Position numbers and translations under genes: made by a program. From positions 48,362-112,361 of the forward strand of contig NZ_JAPMLN010000009.1 of the NCBI RefSeq assembly GCF_026410405.1: DNA of 64,000 nt, written 5' to 3'. The notes beneath the pieces were generated by a model that saw nothing but the letters and a program-made list of their open reading frames with translations, searched no databases and was not told where the DNA came from. Below, piece by piece: positions 41,556 to 50,622 of the stretch (position 1 is the first letter of the stretch; every line of letters starts with the position of its first letter). Source of the stretch: Marinicella gelatinilytica. Its GTDB lineage: Bacteria > Pseudomonadota > Gammaproteobacteria > Xanthomonadales > Marinicellaceae.

Positions 41556-42877
41556 TGCTGTTAAGCGAGTTAGTCGATAAAAAAATCGCGGTGTGGGGTT
41601 ATGGTGTGGAAGGTAAAGCCACCGTAAGCTATTTACAAAAACACCTGCCTGATTTGAAGCTGTTCGTGTTATGCCCTGAACAAGAAGCAGACAACAGTGG
41701 TGTCGAATTTAATCATGCGCCAATCACTGCCAAAGTCTTGGATGGCTTTGATGTGGTGATTAAGTCGCCCGGTATCAGTCCCTACCAGACAGCAGTGCAA
41801 GACAGTCACAGTCAATTTATCAGTGCATCAGCATTATGGTTTAGTAATGAATTACACCGCGGTGACAAATCACCGACGGTGGTCGCCATTACCGGCACCA
41901 AAGGCAAAAGCACCAGTTGTTATTTATTGCATGAAGCCCTTAAAGCCTGTGGTTTGAACTGTGTGATTGCCGGTAACTTTGGTACGCCTTTGATTGCTTG
42001 TGATGCGACTTATGATGTCATTATCTTAGAAACCTCCAGTTACCAAGCCCAGGATGGCGCCATTAAAGCGGATCTGGCGGTAATATTGAACCTGTATTCG
42101 GAGCACCTGGATTGGCACCGTGATGATGCGCAATACCGCCAGGATAAATGGCGTTTGCTGACTTCTGCCAAACAGGCTGTTATTAATGCCAAGGATGTGT
42201 TAAGCCAGGAAATGCAACAACATACGCCGATTGATGCGTTTATTTTGTTTAACCATTTATCAGGGTTTTATGTGCTGGATGATGTTTTGATGTATCAGGA
42301 CAAAGCCCTGCTTTCGACGGCCGGCTGGCAACTATCCGGTGTCCATAATCTACACAATCTGGCGGCGGTTATGACCGTGGTTAAAGTTTTGGGTTTGGAT
42401 GTTAAACCTGCTTTAAATGCAGTTAAAAAATGCCCGCCGTTGCCACATCGCCTGCAATCTCTCGGCACGATAGGTGGCGTTCATGTGATTAATGACAGCA
42501 TTGCCTCCACACCCCATGCCACTTGGGCTGCTTTGCAAACGTGCCCAATAGAACGCACTGTGTTACTGCTCGGTGGCTATGATCGCGGTGTTGATTGGCA
42601 GTGGTTTGCCCAAAAAATCACTGATAAGTCACCGAAAAAAATACTGTGTAGCGGTGCCAATGGTCAACGGATTTTACAAACCTTACAGCAGCACAATGAT
42701 ATAATGGACGTTGAGTATGTGACTACTTTAGCTGAAGCGGTTAGTAAAGGATTTTCGGTGGCTCAAGCGGGTGATTATTTGTTGCTATCACCGGGCGCAC
42801 CGAGTTTTGATGCGTTTACTAATTACCAACAACGCGGACAACAATTTGCCCAATGGGTACAACAATTTGAGCAATGA
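41555..42877 (+). CDS. murD2: UDP-MurNAc-L-Ala:L-glutamate ligase MurD2
   Basis: 440 residues. Mur ligase that adds L-Glu (not D-Glu) to UDP-MurNAc-L-Ala in the alternative pathway. N-terminal Rossmann-like 'IAVWGYGVEGKATVSYL', ATP loop 'ITGTKGKSTSCYLL' (GTKGKST from residue 114), 'ILETSSYQ', 'NLYSEHLDWHRD', 'RLQSLGTIGGVHVINDSIAST' (in part) and 'LLLSPGAPSFDAF'. It shares all Mur ligase motifs with MurD; the L-Glu specificity is inferred from the murL pairing. ATG 41555 overlaps the murL TGA. Confidence 0.87.
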   Translation: MLLSELVDKKIAVWGYGVEGKATVSYLQKHLPDLKLFVLCPEQEADNSGVEFNHAPITAKVLDGFDVVIKSPGISPYQTAVQDSHSQFISASALWFSNELHRGDKSPTVVAITGTKGKSTSCYLLHEALKACGLNCVIAGNFGTPLIACDATYDVIILETSSYQAQDGAIKADLAVILNLYSEHLDWHRDDAQYRQDKWRLLTSAKQAVINAKDVLSQEMQQHTPIDAFILFNHLSGFYVLDDVLMYQDKALLSTAGWQLSGVHNLHNLAAVMTVVKVLGLDVKPALNAVKKCPPLPHRLQSLGTIGGVHVINDSIASTPHATWAALQTCPIERTVLLLGGYDRGVDWQWFAQKITDKSPKKILCSGANGQRILQTLQQHNDIMDVEYVTTLAEAVSKGFSVAQAGDYLLLSPGAPSFDAFTNYQQRGQQFAQWVQQFEQ

Positions 42878-43740
42878 TGAAACATTTTTTGACAATATTA
42901 TGGCTATTTATGATGGTTTCGGTTTCTGCCGAACCACCTGGAATTTCCGGCCGGTCAGATGTTCAGGCAGAGCAGCTAATTCCCCGAACTTTGCTTGATA
43001 AAGTGGCCGAAGGCGATGGTGAGGTGGCTTATTTTATCGGTAATATGTTTAAACAAGGCTTACAAAACGATTACCAAAGCATTCCTCAGGATGATGAATT
43101 GGCTCAAGAGTGGTTTTTAAAATCCGCTGAATTAGGCTATGTGCACGGTATGTTTGAAACCGGATTAATGCTGTACCGAGACAAACAATGGTCGGCAGCA
43201 AAAAAATGGTTGCAACAAGCTGCAGAGGCCGGTCATGGTGAGGCGTTTTATCGCTTAGCCTATTTTTCAGTGTATGGTTTAGCCGGTGAGGCGGTTAATT
43301 GTCAGCGTGCTTACAGCTATTTTGAACAAGCTAAAATCAGAACAATCAAGTCGGCTTTTAATGATTGGGCGTGGATGTTAGCCACTCAGCCGAATGAAGA
43401 CTGCCGTAATGGCCATCAAGCTTTGAAAATCATTTCAGAATTAGAAAGTATGTATGGTCAGCAGCGCATGCCTTGGGCGATGATTGACACCAAAGCGGCG
43501 GTATTGGCGGAAATTGCTGATTTTAACGGCGCCATTGAATTACAATCGTGGGTGGTGGCCGGCTATTGCGGTATAACGGTCAGTGAAATTGATGATTTTA
43601 GCCAATTGATGGCTGACTACACACGACGAAGTGAAGACGATAAAATTCGAGGTTGTGATGGTTATGTGGAGCGTTTAAACGTCTATAGCCAACGACAACC
43701 TTGGCGTGAAGAGATGGTAATGCATGATGACAAACAGTAA
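42874..43740 (+). CDS. Exported Sel1-repeat (TPR-like) protein
   Basis: 288 residues. Signal peptide 'FLTILWLFMMVSVSA'. Sel1-type repeats around residues 40-150: 'GDGEVAYFIGNMFKQGL', 'AQEWFLKSAELGYVHGMFETGLMLY' (in part), 'AAKKWLQQAAEAGHGEAFYRLA'. Such arrays are protein-interaction scaffolds in the periplasm. It overlaps murD2 by 4 bases and the next gene by 17, so it belongs to the same operon. Partner unknown. Confidence 0.85.
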   Translation: MMKHFLTILWLFMMVSVSAEPPGISGRSDVQAEQLIPRTLLDKVAEGDGEVAYFIGNMFKQGLQNDYQSIPQDDELAQEWFLKSAELGYVHGMFETGLMLYRDKQWSAAKKWLQQAAEAGHGEAFYRLAYFSVYGLAGEAVNCQRAYSYFEQAKIRTIKSAFNDWAWMLATQPNEDCRNGHQALKIISELESMYGQQRMPWAMIDTKAAVLAEIADFNGAIELQSWVVAGYCGITVSEIDDFSQLMADYTRRSEDDKIRGCDGYVERLNVYSQRQPWREEMVMHDDKQ

Positions 43741-44050
43741 TCAGCAAATGAATGAAACAGAAGATATCCGAACGAGACTTAATCAAGAGCGGGGGCCAAT
43801 TGATTACCTGGAATTACAGAAATTTTTTGCCAAAGGCGTGATCCTGGTGGTTGATCCTGAATTGGATTTGATTGATGTAGCAGAAAAGATTCACGCCGAT
43901 GATGCAGACTGTATAAGCGACTGGATCAATGCTAAACTATTGACCAGAGCGCATGATGAACATGCCAAAAAATGGTTAAAACAGAACGCTTGTTTTGAAG
44001 CGGTGACAATGGCCCCCTGGGTGGTGGTTCAAGAAATAAACAAGTCATAG
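43724..44050 (+). CDS. DUF2288 family protein
   Basis: 108 residues. 'RGPIDYLELQKFFAKGVILVV', 'LDLIDVAEKIHADD' and 'VTMAPWVVVQEI' are the conserved blocks of the small cytoplasmic DUF2288 family. Function unknown. A second ATG at 43727 and one at 43748 are alternative starts. Confidence 0.85.
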   Translation: MMTNSNQQMNETEDIRTRLNQERGPIDYLELQKFFAKGVILVVDPELDLIDVAEKIHADDADCISDWINAKLLTRAHDEHAKKWLKQNACFEAVTMAPWVVVQEINKS

Positions 44051-44065
44051 GACAGAGATAAAATT

Positions 44066-44425
44066 ATGATAGATTGGATTTTAATATTATCAGCCGGTAT
44101 TTTGGGATGGGCTTTGGGAATTGCCGGTATGTACATCATTAACCAAAAAAAAGGCAAACAACATTCAGTTAAAGAACTGGAACAGCGTTTAGATCAGTAC
44201 CAGCAAAAAGTTGAAAACCACTTTGCCAAAACGGCCGACCTCATCGATAACTTAACCGATAGCTACCAAGCGGTATTTACCCATTTAGCTGATTCCGCTG
44301 AAGAGTTATTAACTGATGAACAAATTCGCAATCAATTAATTAACCGTAAATCCCGAGAAGTCACCATTAAATACTTAAAAAGTGATGATGATTATCCCCA
44401 TAATATCAACCCATCGGTGGACTAA
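44066..44425 (+). CDS. zapG: ZapG/YhcB family protein (DUF1043)
   Basis: 119 residues. One N-terminal membrane span ('WILILSAGILGWALGIAGMYI') followed by a coiled coil ('KELEQRLDQYQQKVENHFAK') and 'LIDNLTDSYQAVFTHLADSAEELL' (in part), the standard YhcB layout. Family members link cell division and envelope synthesis at the septum. Located next to peptidoglycan precursor genes. RBS AGGACAGAG. Confidence 0.9.
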   Translation: MIDWILILSAGILGWALGIAGMYIINQKKGKQHSVKELEQRLDQYQQKVENHFAKTADLIDNLTDSYQAVFTHLADSAEELLTDEQIRNQLINRKSREVTIKYLKSDDDYPHNINPSVD

Positions 44426-44465
44426 ACCAATGGGTTGAATTTATAGATGACTTAATCATTAAGTC
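44407..44465. terminator. Two hairpins between convergent zapG and the ComEA-like gene
   Basis: CAACCCAT (44407-44414) / ATGGGTTG (44430-44437), overlapping the end of zapG, and GACTTAA (44449-44455) / TTAAGTC (44459-44465) followed by GTTTATTTC. The second hairpin could act for both strands. Confidence 0.55.
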
Positions 44466-44467
44466 GT

Positions 44468-44722
44468 TTATTTCAATAAAATATTGTCACGGTTTTTTTC
44501 CACAGTTTTTAAACCAACACCTTTCACTTCCGTTAGCTGTTCCTTGGTTTTAAAAGGACCATTCTTATCACGGTAACTCACTATGGCCGTGGCTTTCACA
44601 ATTCCGATGCCTTTCAGCTCTTTTGAAATGTCCTCCGCAGAAGCCTTGTTAATATTAACCGCCGCAAAAGCTGTTGAAATTAATAAGCTGCAGATTAAAA
44701 ATAAAGTTTTAAACATATTCAT
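44468..44722 (-). CDS. Exported ComEA-like helix-hairpin-helix protein
   Basis: 84 residues. Signal peptide 'LFLICSLLISTAFA', then 'VNINKASAEDISKELKGIG' and 'ATAIVSYRDKNGPFKTKEQLTEVKGVG', two helix-hairpin-helix motifs that bind DNA non-specifically. Single-domain exported ComEA-like proteins take part in DNA uptake in naturally competent gammaproteobacteria. The T2SS/pilus genes at the window start are not linked to it. Confidence 0.9.
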   Translation of the reverse strand: MNMFKTLFLICSLLISTAFAAVNINKASAEDISKELKGIGIVKATAIVSYRDKNGPFKTKEQLTEVKGVGLKTVEKNRDNILLK

Positions 44723-44857
44723 AATTGATTCCTCGTTTTAATTTTATTCAATGAGTGATTACTCTTCCTGTGATGTTTTCACATCTGTTGCTTATGGTAG
44801 CGAAGTTAAAATAATGACAATACCGTCAAATTCTGATAATGTTGTTAGAAATAAACC

Positions 44858-46735
44858 ATGAGAATAGTATCAATGATAACAGCGTGTAGGAAAATGTCGA
44901 TTGCGATTGTTTTATACTGCTTAAGCCTTGGCACTCTTATGTTTTTCCCGCTAACAACTGAAGCCGTTGATTTCACACCCCATGGTAGTCAACCCGGATT
45001 GCAATTTCCGCTGGCAAGCAATGCTGATTGTTTGAGTTGTCATCAAAGCACGCAGCGCAGCAGTGATCCTTATAATATGCCTGTTGATACCTGGATTGGC
45101 TCCATGAAAGCCAACGCCATGCGTGATCCGCTGTTTTGGGCAGCGCTCGATGTGGCCAATAACGATATTCCAGGAGTCGGTGATTTTTGTTTGCGCTGTC
45201 ATACCCCGGAAGGTTGGTCCGGCGGTCGGGTGGTAAAAACAGGACAAGCAGCTAAAGGTATTGTTAATGTTAACGGTAGTCAAGGCTGTTCACTGCAAGG
45301 CAGTTTTACAGAAGCCGCTTCCAATCATAATGACTACAGTGGTGTCACATGTCAATTTTGTCACCGCATCGAGTCACATACACCCCTAGGTCAACCGGCT
45401 GCCACCCAAAATGCCGATATCTGGCTGGATGATGCCGCCTGTGAAAATAGTTATTCCGGAGAACCTTGTCGTAAAGGTCCATATAAATATAATGACGGCA
45501 ATACCCCGCCACCCCACGATTGGGTCTATTCATCATTCTTAGAGTCATCAAAATACTGTGGTAGTTGTCACGACATTTCCTCACCTGAGATTTTAGACAA
45601 TGGTCAGTTGAGTATTGCCAGAAAATTTTGGCACAATGGTCAGGAAACCGATGTTGCCATGCCCATTGAACGCACCTATTCAGAATGGAAAAACTCTTAT
45701 TTTGCTGATTTAATTTACCGCGATCCGTTTGAAGCCTTAAGTACCTCAAAGCAACCAGTGCTGCAAACCGGCCAAACCTGCCAGACTTGCCATATGCCGG
45801 AAACCAATGAAACCGATGCCCGTGCTTGTGTATTTGGTGTTAATCGGCCTGGAAATTTGCCCACCCATCAATTTGCCGGCGGTAATACCTGGATCCCCCA
45901 AGTCATCAAAGCTGTTTATGGCGATGATTTAGCAGCCAATGACCCAGTCGGTTTAGATCGTAAAGGTGCTTTAGATTTAACCACCTCGTATGCCTTTAAC
46001 ATGCTGCAAAATCAGAGCGCTTTGGTTACTGCGCAGGTGACCGCACAAACAACGCAACAATTGACGGTCGCGGTCAAAGTGACCAACCTGACCGGTCATA
46101 AACTGCCTACCGGTTACCCCGAAGGCCGTCGTATGTGGCTCCAGTTAGAAGCGCGTGATGGCAACAACACTGTGTTTTGGCAATCTGGCGCTTATGATAA
46201 CAGCACCGGCGTATTAACCGAGGACAGTCAGCTCAAAGTCTATGAAACACTGCAGGGTATCTGGAATGAGCAAAATAACACCTGCGAGACTGAAGACGGC
46301 GATGGTGATGTCATGTTCCATTTTGTGCTTAATAATTGCATCGCCAAAGATAACCGTATACCGCCATTGGGTTTTACCGGTGCCGGTAATCGTGAGTTGG
46401 CACCGGTGGGTATCACCTATCCGGCGGATCCGCAATTAGCAGCGGCGGTGGTTAATTACGATGTCACCGATTATCAAATTAATATCGATCAGGTGGCATT
46501 GCCCATTACCCTGACTGCCCGATTGAATTTTCAGGTGGCCAGCAAGGAATACATCGAATTTTTACAAAAAGTCGCCGATGACAATAATCTGCCGTCAGAA
46601 AACGCACTGTGTAACCGCAACTGGACGGAAGGTCCCGCCAATCAAAACCGTGCCAGCTATATGACCAGCCTATGGCAAACCTACGGCCGCTCCGAGCCCG
46701 TGCCCATGGCAGTGGACACGCTGGTGGTGAATTAA
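44858..46735 (+). CDS. Exported five-heme cytochrome c
   Basis: 625 residues. The signal peptide lies within the first ~35 residues; ATG 44876 is another possible start. Five C-x-x-C-H motifs: CLSCH (from Cys58), CLRCH, CQFCH, CGSCH and CQTCH. Between them lie several His residues able to be distal ligands. From about residue 395 a beta-rich domain ('VAVKVTNLTGHKLPTGYPEGRRM', in part) follows, typical of a family of periplasmic multiheme proteins with an HAO-like core. Electron acceptor role inferred; substrate unknown. -10 candidate GATAAT at 44835-44840. Confidence 0.87.
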   Translation: MRIVSMITACRKMSIAIVLYCLSLGTLMFFPLTTEAVDFTPHGSQPGLQFPLASNADCLSCHQSTQRSSDPYNMPVDTWIGSMKANAMRDPLFWAALDVANNDIPGVGDFCLRCHTPEGWSGGRVVKTGQAAKGIVNVNGSQGCSLQGSFTEAASNHNDYSGVTCQFCHRIESHTPLGQPAATQNADIWLDDAACENSYSGEPCRKGPYKYNDGNTPPPHDWVYSSFLESSKYCGSCHDISSPEILDNGQLSIARKFWHNGQETDVAMPIERTYSEWKNSYFADLIYRDPFEALSTSKQPVLQTGQTCQTCHMPETNETDARACVFGVNRPGNLPTHQFAGGNTWIPQVIKAVYGDDLAANDPVGLDRKGALDLTTSYAFNMLQNQSALVTAQVTAQTTQQLTVAVKVTNLTGHKLPTGYPEGRRMWLQLEARDGNNTVFWQSGAYDNSTGVLTEDSQLKVYETLQGIWNEQNNTCETEDGDGDVMFHFVLNNCIAKDNRIPPLGFTGAGNRELAPVGITYPADPQLAAAVVNYDVTDYQINIDQVALPITLTARLNFQVASKEYIEFLQKVADDNNLPSENALCNRNWTEGPANQNRASYMTSLWQTYGRSEPVPMAVDTLVVN

Positions 46736-46846
46736 AACCAAAGCAAAACCTAAATTTTAGTGTTTAATGATGCGTGACAGGCTTGCCCAGCAGCCTTTAT
46801 CTCATACAGAAAATAAGTATTGTTGATAAATAGAGTTGTGAATAAA
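46736..46846. other. Spacer without visible features
   Basis: About 110 bases after the cytochrome gene before the inverted-repeat element; no gene or clear hairpin seen. Confidence 0.4.
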
Positions 46847-46847
46847 G

Positions 46848-47063
46848 GTTTATACCCGTGGTGCATTTGGGACAGAACCCAACAAATATTGTCATATCGA
46901 CCAAGCGAAGCGAGTGGAGATATCTCCTGCCAATGGAAATTTGCGATAAAATTAGGGAGATTCCTCCATGCGCTTCGCTTAGTCGGAATGGCGTGACACT
47001 TTTTAGGTTCTGAAAGAAATCTTAAGAACCGACTATTAATCCAAATGCACCACGGGTGTTTAT
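46848..47063. mobile_element. MITE-like element, copy A, with perfect 17-bp inverted ends and 6-bp target duplication
   Basis: ACCCGTGGTGCATTTGG (46854-46870) and CCAAATGCACCACGGGT (47041-47057) are perfect reverse complements. GTTTAT lies immediately outside both ends (46848-46853 and 47058-47063), a target-site duplication. The interior holds GTCATATCGACC and GTGGAGATATCTCC, shared with copy B at 62463-62760. No open frame. Confidence 0.85.
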
Positions 47064-47184
47064 ATAATTGTTATGTTGTTGCTAGGCTTGCCGGCGAAGG
47101 CCGGCAACCCGCGTCTTTGAGTATAAGTCTGCCGTAACAAAGCCATATTAAATGTAACAAATTAGATTCAAAATAAATTTTATC

Positions 47185-47232
47185 TTGACAAGTGTAGAGG
47201 TAACAATAATAATCTGCATATCGACACTTGTA
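47185..47232 (+). promoter_or_regulatory. Promoter with two BlaI-type operators
   Basis: -35 TTGACA (47185-47190), 17-base spacer, -10 AATAAT (47208-47213). Two inverted-type sites GACAAGTGTA (47187-47196) and GACACTTGTA (47223-47232) fit the BlaI/MecI operator form (T/G)ACA-NN-TGTA. The first overlaps the -35; the second lies between -10 and the start codon. Centre-to-centre distance is 36 bases. Confidence 0.8.
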
Positions 47233-47239
47233 GAGAACC

Positions 47240-47608
47240 ATGAAACTAACTTCTTTTGAACTGGATGTGATGCAATATCTCTGGCAACAAACGGAAGCCA
47301 CCTCGCCTGAGGTCCATGCCTATATTACAAAGACTAGGGACGTGACATATTCAACCGTTAAAACCATTATCGATCGATTGGAACAGAAAAAGGTCATTAA
47401 ACGCCATCGTGTTGAAGGCCGGACTATTTATTATCAAACACTTGTGACTCCAAAGGAAGTTCAAAAGCCGATGCTTAAACAGGTGCTACAAAAACTTTTT
47501 GCCGGCAATAAAAAACTTTTGATGAATCAGTTGTTTGAACAAGATGACCTTAGCCAGGAAGACATTCAATATTTAGAAAACCTGATCAAACGGGACAAAA
47601 AGTTATGA
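47240..47608 (+). CDS. BlaI/MecI-family repressor
   Basis: 122 residues. Winged-helix N-terminal domain 'LTSFELDVMQYLWQQTEATSP', 'VTYSTVKTIIDRLEQKKVI', 'VEGRTIYYQTLVT', and a helical dimerisation domain to the end. Represses its own operon until cleaved or displaced. The neighbouring M56 protease overlaps it by 4 bases, the standard repressor-antirepressor pair, and two fitting operators precede the gene. The induced target is unlikely to be a beta-lactamase at this locus, as none is present. Confidence 0.92.
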   Translation: MKLTSFELDVMQYLWQQTEATSPEVHAYITKTRDVTYSTVKTIIDRLEQKKVIKRHRVEGRTIYYQTLVTPKEVQKPMLKQVLQKLFAGNKKLLMNQLFEQDDLSQEDIQYLENLIKRDKKL

Positions 47609-48825
47609 TCAGTTATTTATTTATTAACCTATTAATCAGCTTTTGGGCATTGGCCATTAACAGATGGATGTTGATTCCTGAGCGCATTAAGTTTCCGGTT
47701 TTAATGCTGGCGATGATGAGTTGGTTGTTGCCCTATCATTTGATTAGCTTGCATGTCGAACTGAACACCGTCAATGAGACAATTTATACCGTTCATAGCT
47801 TAGCAACATACATAGAAACACCCGAATCAGTTAGATTTTGGGTGCCATCGATGATTCAACTTGGCTTGTTATTTATGTTATGTGGCGTACTCATGTTTGT
47901 CCTTGATGTCATGAAACTTATTCATAAACATCGGTGGTTAGTTAATAAAGGCCAATCAACAAAATATAAAAATGTGCGACTGGTGGATGATTTAGTGGGT
48001 GCGTGTGTCACCGGATTTTGGCAGCCTAAAATCTGGATTAATACAAAGCTGTTTCGGCAAGCCGAACGTGATATCGTTTTGGCGCATGAGCGACAACATC
48101 TTCGAAATGGTGATATTTATTGGTTATTAATTATTGGATTTGTTTATCGTTTATTTTGGTTTAATCCGATGGTTTATTGGCTCAATAAAAGATTACGTGA
48201 AGTCATTGAATTGCGTTGTGATGAAGCCTGTCAAAAACAATCAACAAATAAGCGTTACCAACATCACCTAGCCAAAATTATTTTGGAATATCAACAGACG
48301 AAGCCCACGGCCTTAATCAATGAAATCAGTCAAAATAACAGTTTTCAAATAAAACGAATTCAAAAACTATCCCAGGAGAAAAACATGACGAAGAAACATA
48401 AGTTTTATATCACAGTTAGCCTAATTATCATTGCACTGCTTTCCACAGCCAGTTTAGCTAATCAGGATAAGCTTGAAAAAGTCCAGCTTGCTGATAATGA
48501 GGTGGTGGTTGATATTATTTTTGAGGTGACAGAGCAATTTTCGGGACTCAGTGAAGCCTCAAGTACGAACAAGCAAATGGTCGTTGAAGTGGATGACTGG
48601 CAGGAAGTAAAGCTGGACAGATACACCATTAAATTCAAGATTAGTGAGCCAGCAACTGAAGCCAATCAATTTATGATTGATACCCAAATATTAAACAGAC
48701 AGAACACCACACTATACAGACCAAGCATCCTAACAGAGCCGAACCAAAAAGCCGGTATTAAAGTCAGTGCAGAAACGATAAACGAACCTGCTTTTGGTCT
48801 TAATTTTACAGTGTTATCAAAATAA
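47605..48825 (+). CDS. BlaR1-like M56 membrane metallopeptidase, without penicillin sensor domain
   Basis: 406 residues. Several membrane spans (about 1-20, 30-50, 88-108), then the zinc protease motif H161-E-R-Q-H165 in 'LAHERQHLRNGD', with a Glu in 'VIELRCDEACQ' as the third ligand candidate, and a span near 268-287. The periplasmic C-terminal ~120 residues do not look like the penicillin-binding sensor of BlaR1; they are beta-rich with no Ser-x-x-Lys seen. It therefore probably senses something else, such as a peptide or metal. It would cleave the BlaI-like repressor upstream. Confidence 0.88.
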   Translation: MISYLFINLLISFWALAINRWMLIPERIKFPVLMLAMMSWLLPYHLISLHVELNTVNETIYTVHSLATYIETPESVRFWVPSMIQLGLLFMLCGVLMFVLDVMKLIHKHRWLVNKGQSTKYKNVRLVDDLVGACVTGFWQPKIWINTKLFRQAERDIVLAHERQHLRNGDIYWLLIIGFVYRLFWFNPMVYWLNKRLREVIELRCDEACQKQSTNKRYQHHLAKIILEYQQTKPTALINEISQNNSFQIKRIQKLSQEKNMTKKHKFYITVSLIIIALLSTASLANQDKLEKVQLADNEVVVDIIFEVTEQFSGLSEASSTNKQMVVEVDDWQEVKLDRYTIKFKISEPATEANQFMIDTQILNRQNTTLYRPSILTEPNQKAGIKVSAETINEPAFGLNFTVLSK

Positions 48826-49015
48826 AGGGTTTTAGTAGTCGCTTATTATGTGATAAGTCTAAGTATGGGTTTTGTATATATGCCTCTATCTGTTTTGACC
48901 CATGGCAATAGAATGAAGAGAATTGTTTGATATAATTGTTATCAGATGGTGCATTGTCATGTATAGTGCGTGCTCGATTTTGAATTGGCCTTGATAGGCC
49001 TTGAAAGGATATACC

Positions 49016-50347
49016 ATGAAGTTTGAATCATTGGGTTTAGCCCCTCAATTACTTAAAGCCATTGAAAGTTGTGGTTATCATGAGATGACACCGATTCAGG
49101 AGCAGGCTATGGTGCCGGCACGCCGTGGTCAGGATGTCTTGATTAATGCCCAAACCGGAACCGGCAAAACAGCGGCTTTTGCGCTGCCGATCTTGCAACA
49201 AATCGTGGACAAGCCCAGAACCCTGGCGGCCGGTAAAGTACGGGCTTTAATATTAACACCAACCCGTGAACTGGCGGAACAATTAAGTCAAGCCATCGCA
49301 GATTATGCACAGCATTTGGATATTAATATGCTGGCCATTTATGGTGGTGTTAACCTCGATGGACAAGTGGCCAAACTACGGACCGGCTTAGATATATTAA
49401 TTGCCACGCCGGGTCGTTTATTGGCGCATACTGATAAAAACCACGTTGATTTATCCGAAGTCAATGTGGTGGTTTTAGATGAAGCCGATCGTTTACTGGA
49501 TATGGGGTTTATTGAAGATGCCCAGCGCTTAATTAACCAGACCGCTAAAAACCGACAAACCATGCTGGTGTCTGCGACCATCACGCCGGCGCTCAATGAA
49601 TTAAGCCACCAAATCTTAAAAAATCCGGCCGATGTGCGCATTAGCAAGGCCAATATCACGGCAGAAACCGTTGAGCATGTCATTTATCCGGTCAGTGAAG
49701 AACGCAAGTTGGATCTGTTTATGGCTTTGCTGGAAGAACATAACTGGTACCAGATTCTGGTTTTTACCGGCACCAAAAAGCAAGCCGAGCATTTATTGGA
49801 ACACTTGAAAAAAACCGATGTGCCGGTGGCACTGTGCCACGGTGATACCCGTCAGGGGCAACGCCGTCGCGCACTGGCAGATTTTAAATCAGCAAAAATT
49901 CAGGTGTTGATTAGTACCGAAGTGGCCGCACGGGGTCTGGATATTGAGGGTTTAGACCATGTGCTTAATTTCAATCTACCGCATTTACCCGAAGATTATG
50001 TACACCGTGTCGGGCGTACCGGCCGTGCCGGAAAGTCCGGGCAGGCGATTTCCTTTGTGTGTCCGCAAGAAGCCCGTGCTTTGGCACGAATTGAACGCTT
50101 AATCGGTGAGGCGATTCCACGTATTTATCGCCGTGGTTTTGAGCTCACTGAAGCCGATACTTTAAGAGAATCGGCTGTGCACAAACACACACCCAAACCC
50201 AAGCCCAAAAATAAAGCCAAAGGAAACAATAAAACAGGACCAGTCAAACCGGGCAAGCCAACAAAACCCAAAAGAAAATCCGGAAAATCCATCAGTAGCA
50301 GGGCCGGCGGCGCCAAAAACCGCAAAGCACGCAAGAAAAACAAGTGA
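49016..50347 (+). CDS. rhlE: DEAD-box RNA helicase RhlE-like
   Basis: 443 residues from ATG 49016, preceded by AAAGGA; an upstream TTG at 49001 is not needed. Q motif 'MTPIQEQA', Walker A 'AQTGTGKT', 'PTRELAEQ', 'TPGRLL', 'DEADRLLDMGF', 'SAT', 'ARGLDIEG' and 'HRVGRTGRAGKSG'. The last ~60 residues are Lys/Pro/Gly-rich and will bind RNA non-specifically. RhlE proteins act in ribosome maturation and RNA turnover. Confidence 0.93.
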   Translation: MKFESLGLAPQLLKAIESCGYHEMTPIQEQAMVPARRGQDVLINAQTGTGKTAAFALPILQQIVDKPRTLAAGKVRALILTPTRELAEQLSQAIADYAQHLDINMLAIYGGVNLDGQVAKLRTGLDILIATPGRLLAHTDKNHVDLSEVNVVVLDEADRLLDMGFIEDAQRLINQTAKNRQTMLVSATITPALNELSHQILKNPADVRISKANITAETVEHVIYPVSEERKLDLFMALLEEHNWYQILVFTGTKKQAEHLLEHLKKTDVPVALCHGDTRQGQRRRALADFKSAKIQVLISTEVAARGLDIEGLDHVLNFNLPHLPEDYVHRVGRTGRAGKSGQAISFVCPQEARALARIERLIGEAIPRIYRRGFELTEADTLRESAVHKHTPKPKPKNKAKGNNKTGPVKPGKPTKPKRKSGKSISSRAGGAKNRKARKKNK

Positions 50348-50397
50348 GATTCCGGTTTGTGTTAAAATATATTCAGTTAATATTTGAGATTTAATAA

Positions 50398-50622
50398 GTG
50401 AGTCGAGAAAATCTTTTAAAACAAATTGATCAATTAGCCTTATCTGAAAAGATATCAATGGTTGAAGACTTGTGGGATTCCATCGCCTGTGATGCGAATA
50501 AGCTGCCGATGCCTGAATGGCAAAAGAGAGAATTAGACAGAAGGCAGCGTGATTTTCAGAATGGAGAAGTTAAGTTACATGACTGGAAATCTGCACATCA
50601 AAAATTAAGAACTAAGGGTTAA
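50398..50622 (+). CDS. Addiction-module antitoxin (PF09720-like)
   Basis: 74 residues, GTG start. 'LLKQIDQLALSEKISMVEDLWDSI' (in part) and 'MPEWQKRELDRRQRDFQNGE' match the putative addiction module component family. It is one base overlapped with the toxin start (TAATG), so translation is coupled. A TAAAAT-type -10 lies about 35 bases upstream. Confidence 0.9.
   Translation: MSRENLLKQIDQLALSEKISMVEDLWDSIACDANKLPMPEWQKRELDRRQRDFQNGEVKLHDWKSAHQKLRTKG

Noticed and set aside
47039..47301. 76-codon minus-strand frame over the BlaI promoter
   Set aside because: Overlaps the element end, the operators and the start of the repressor gene; no coding character.
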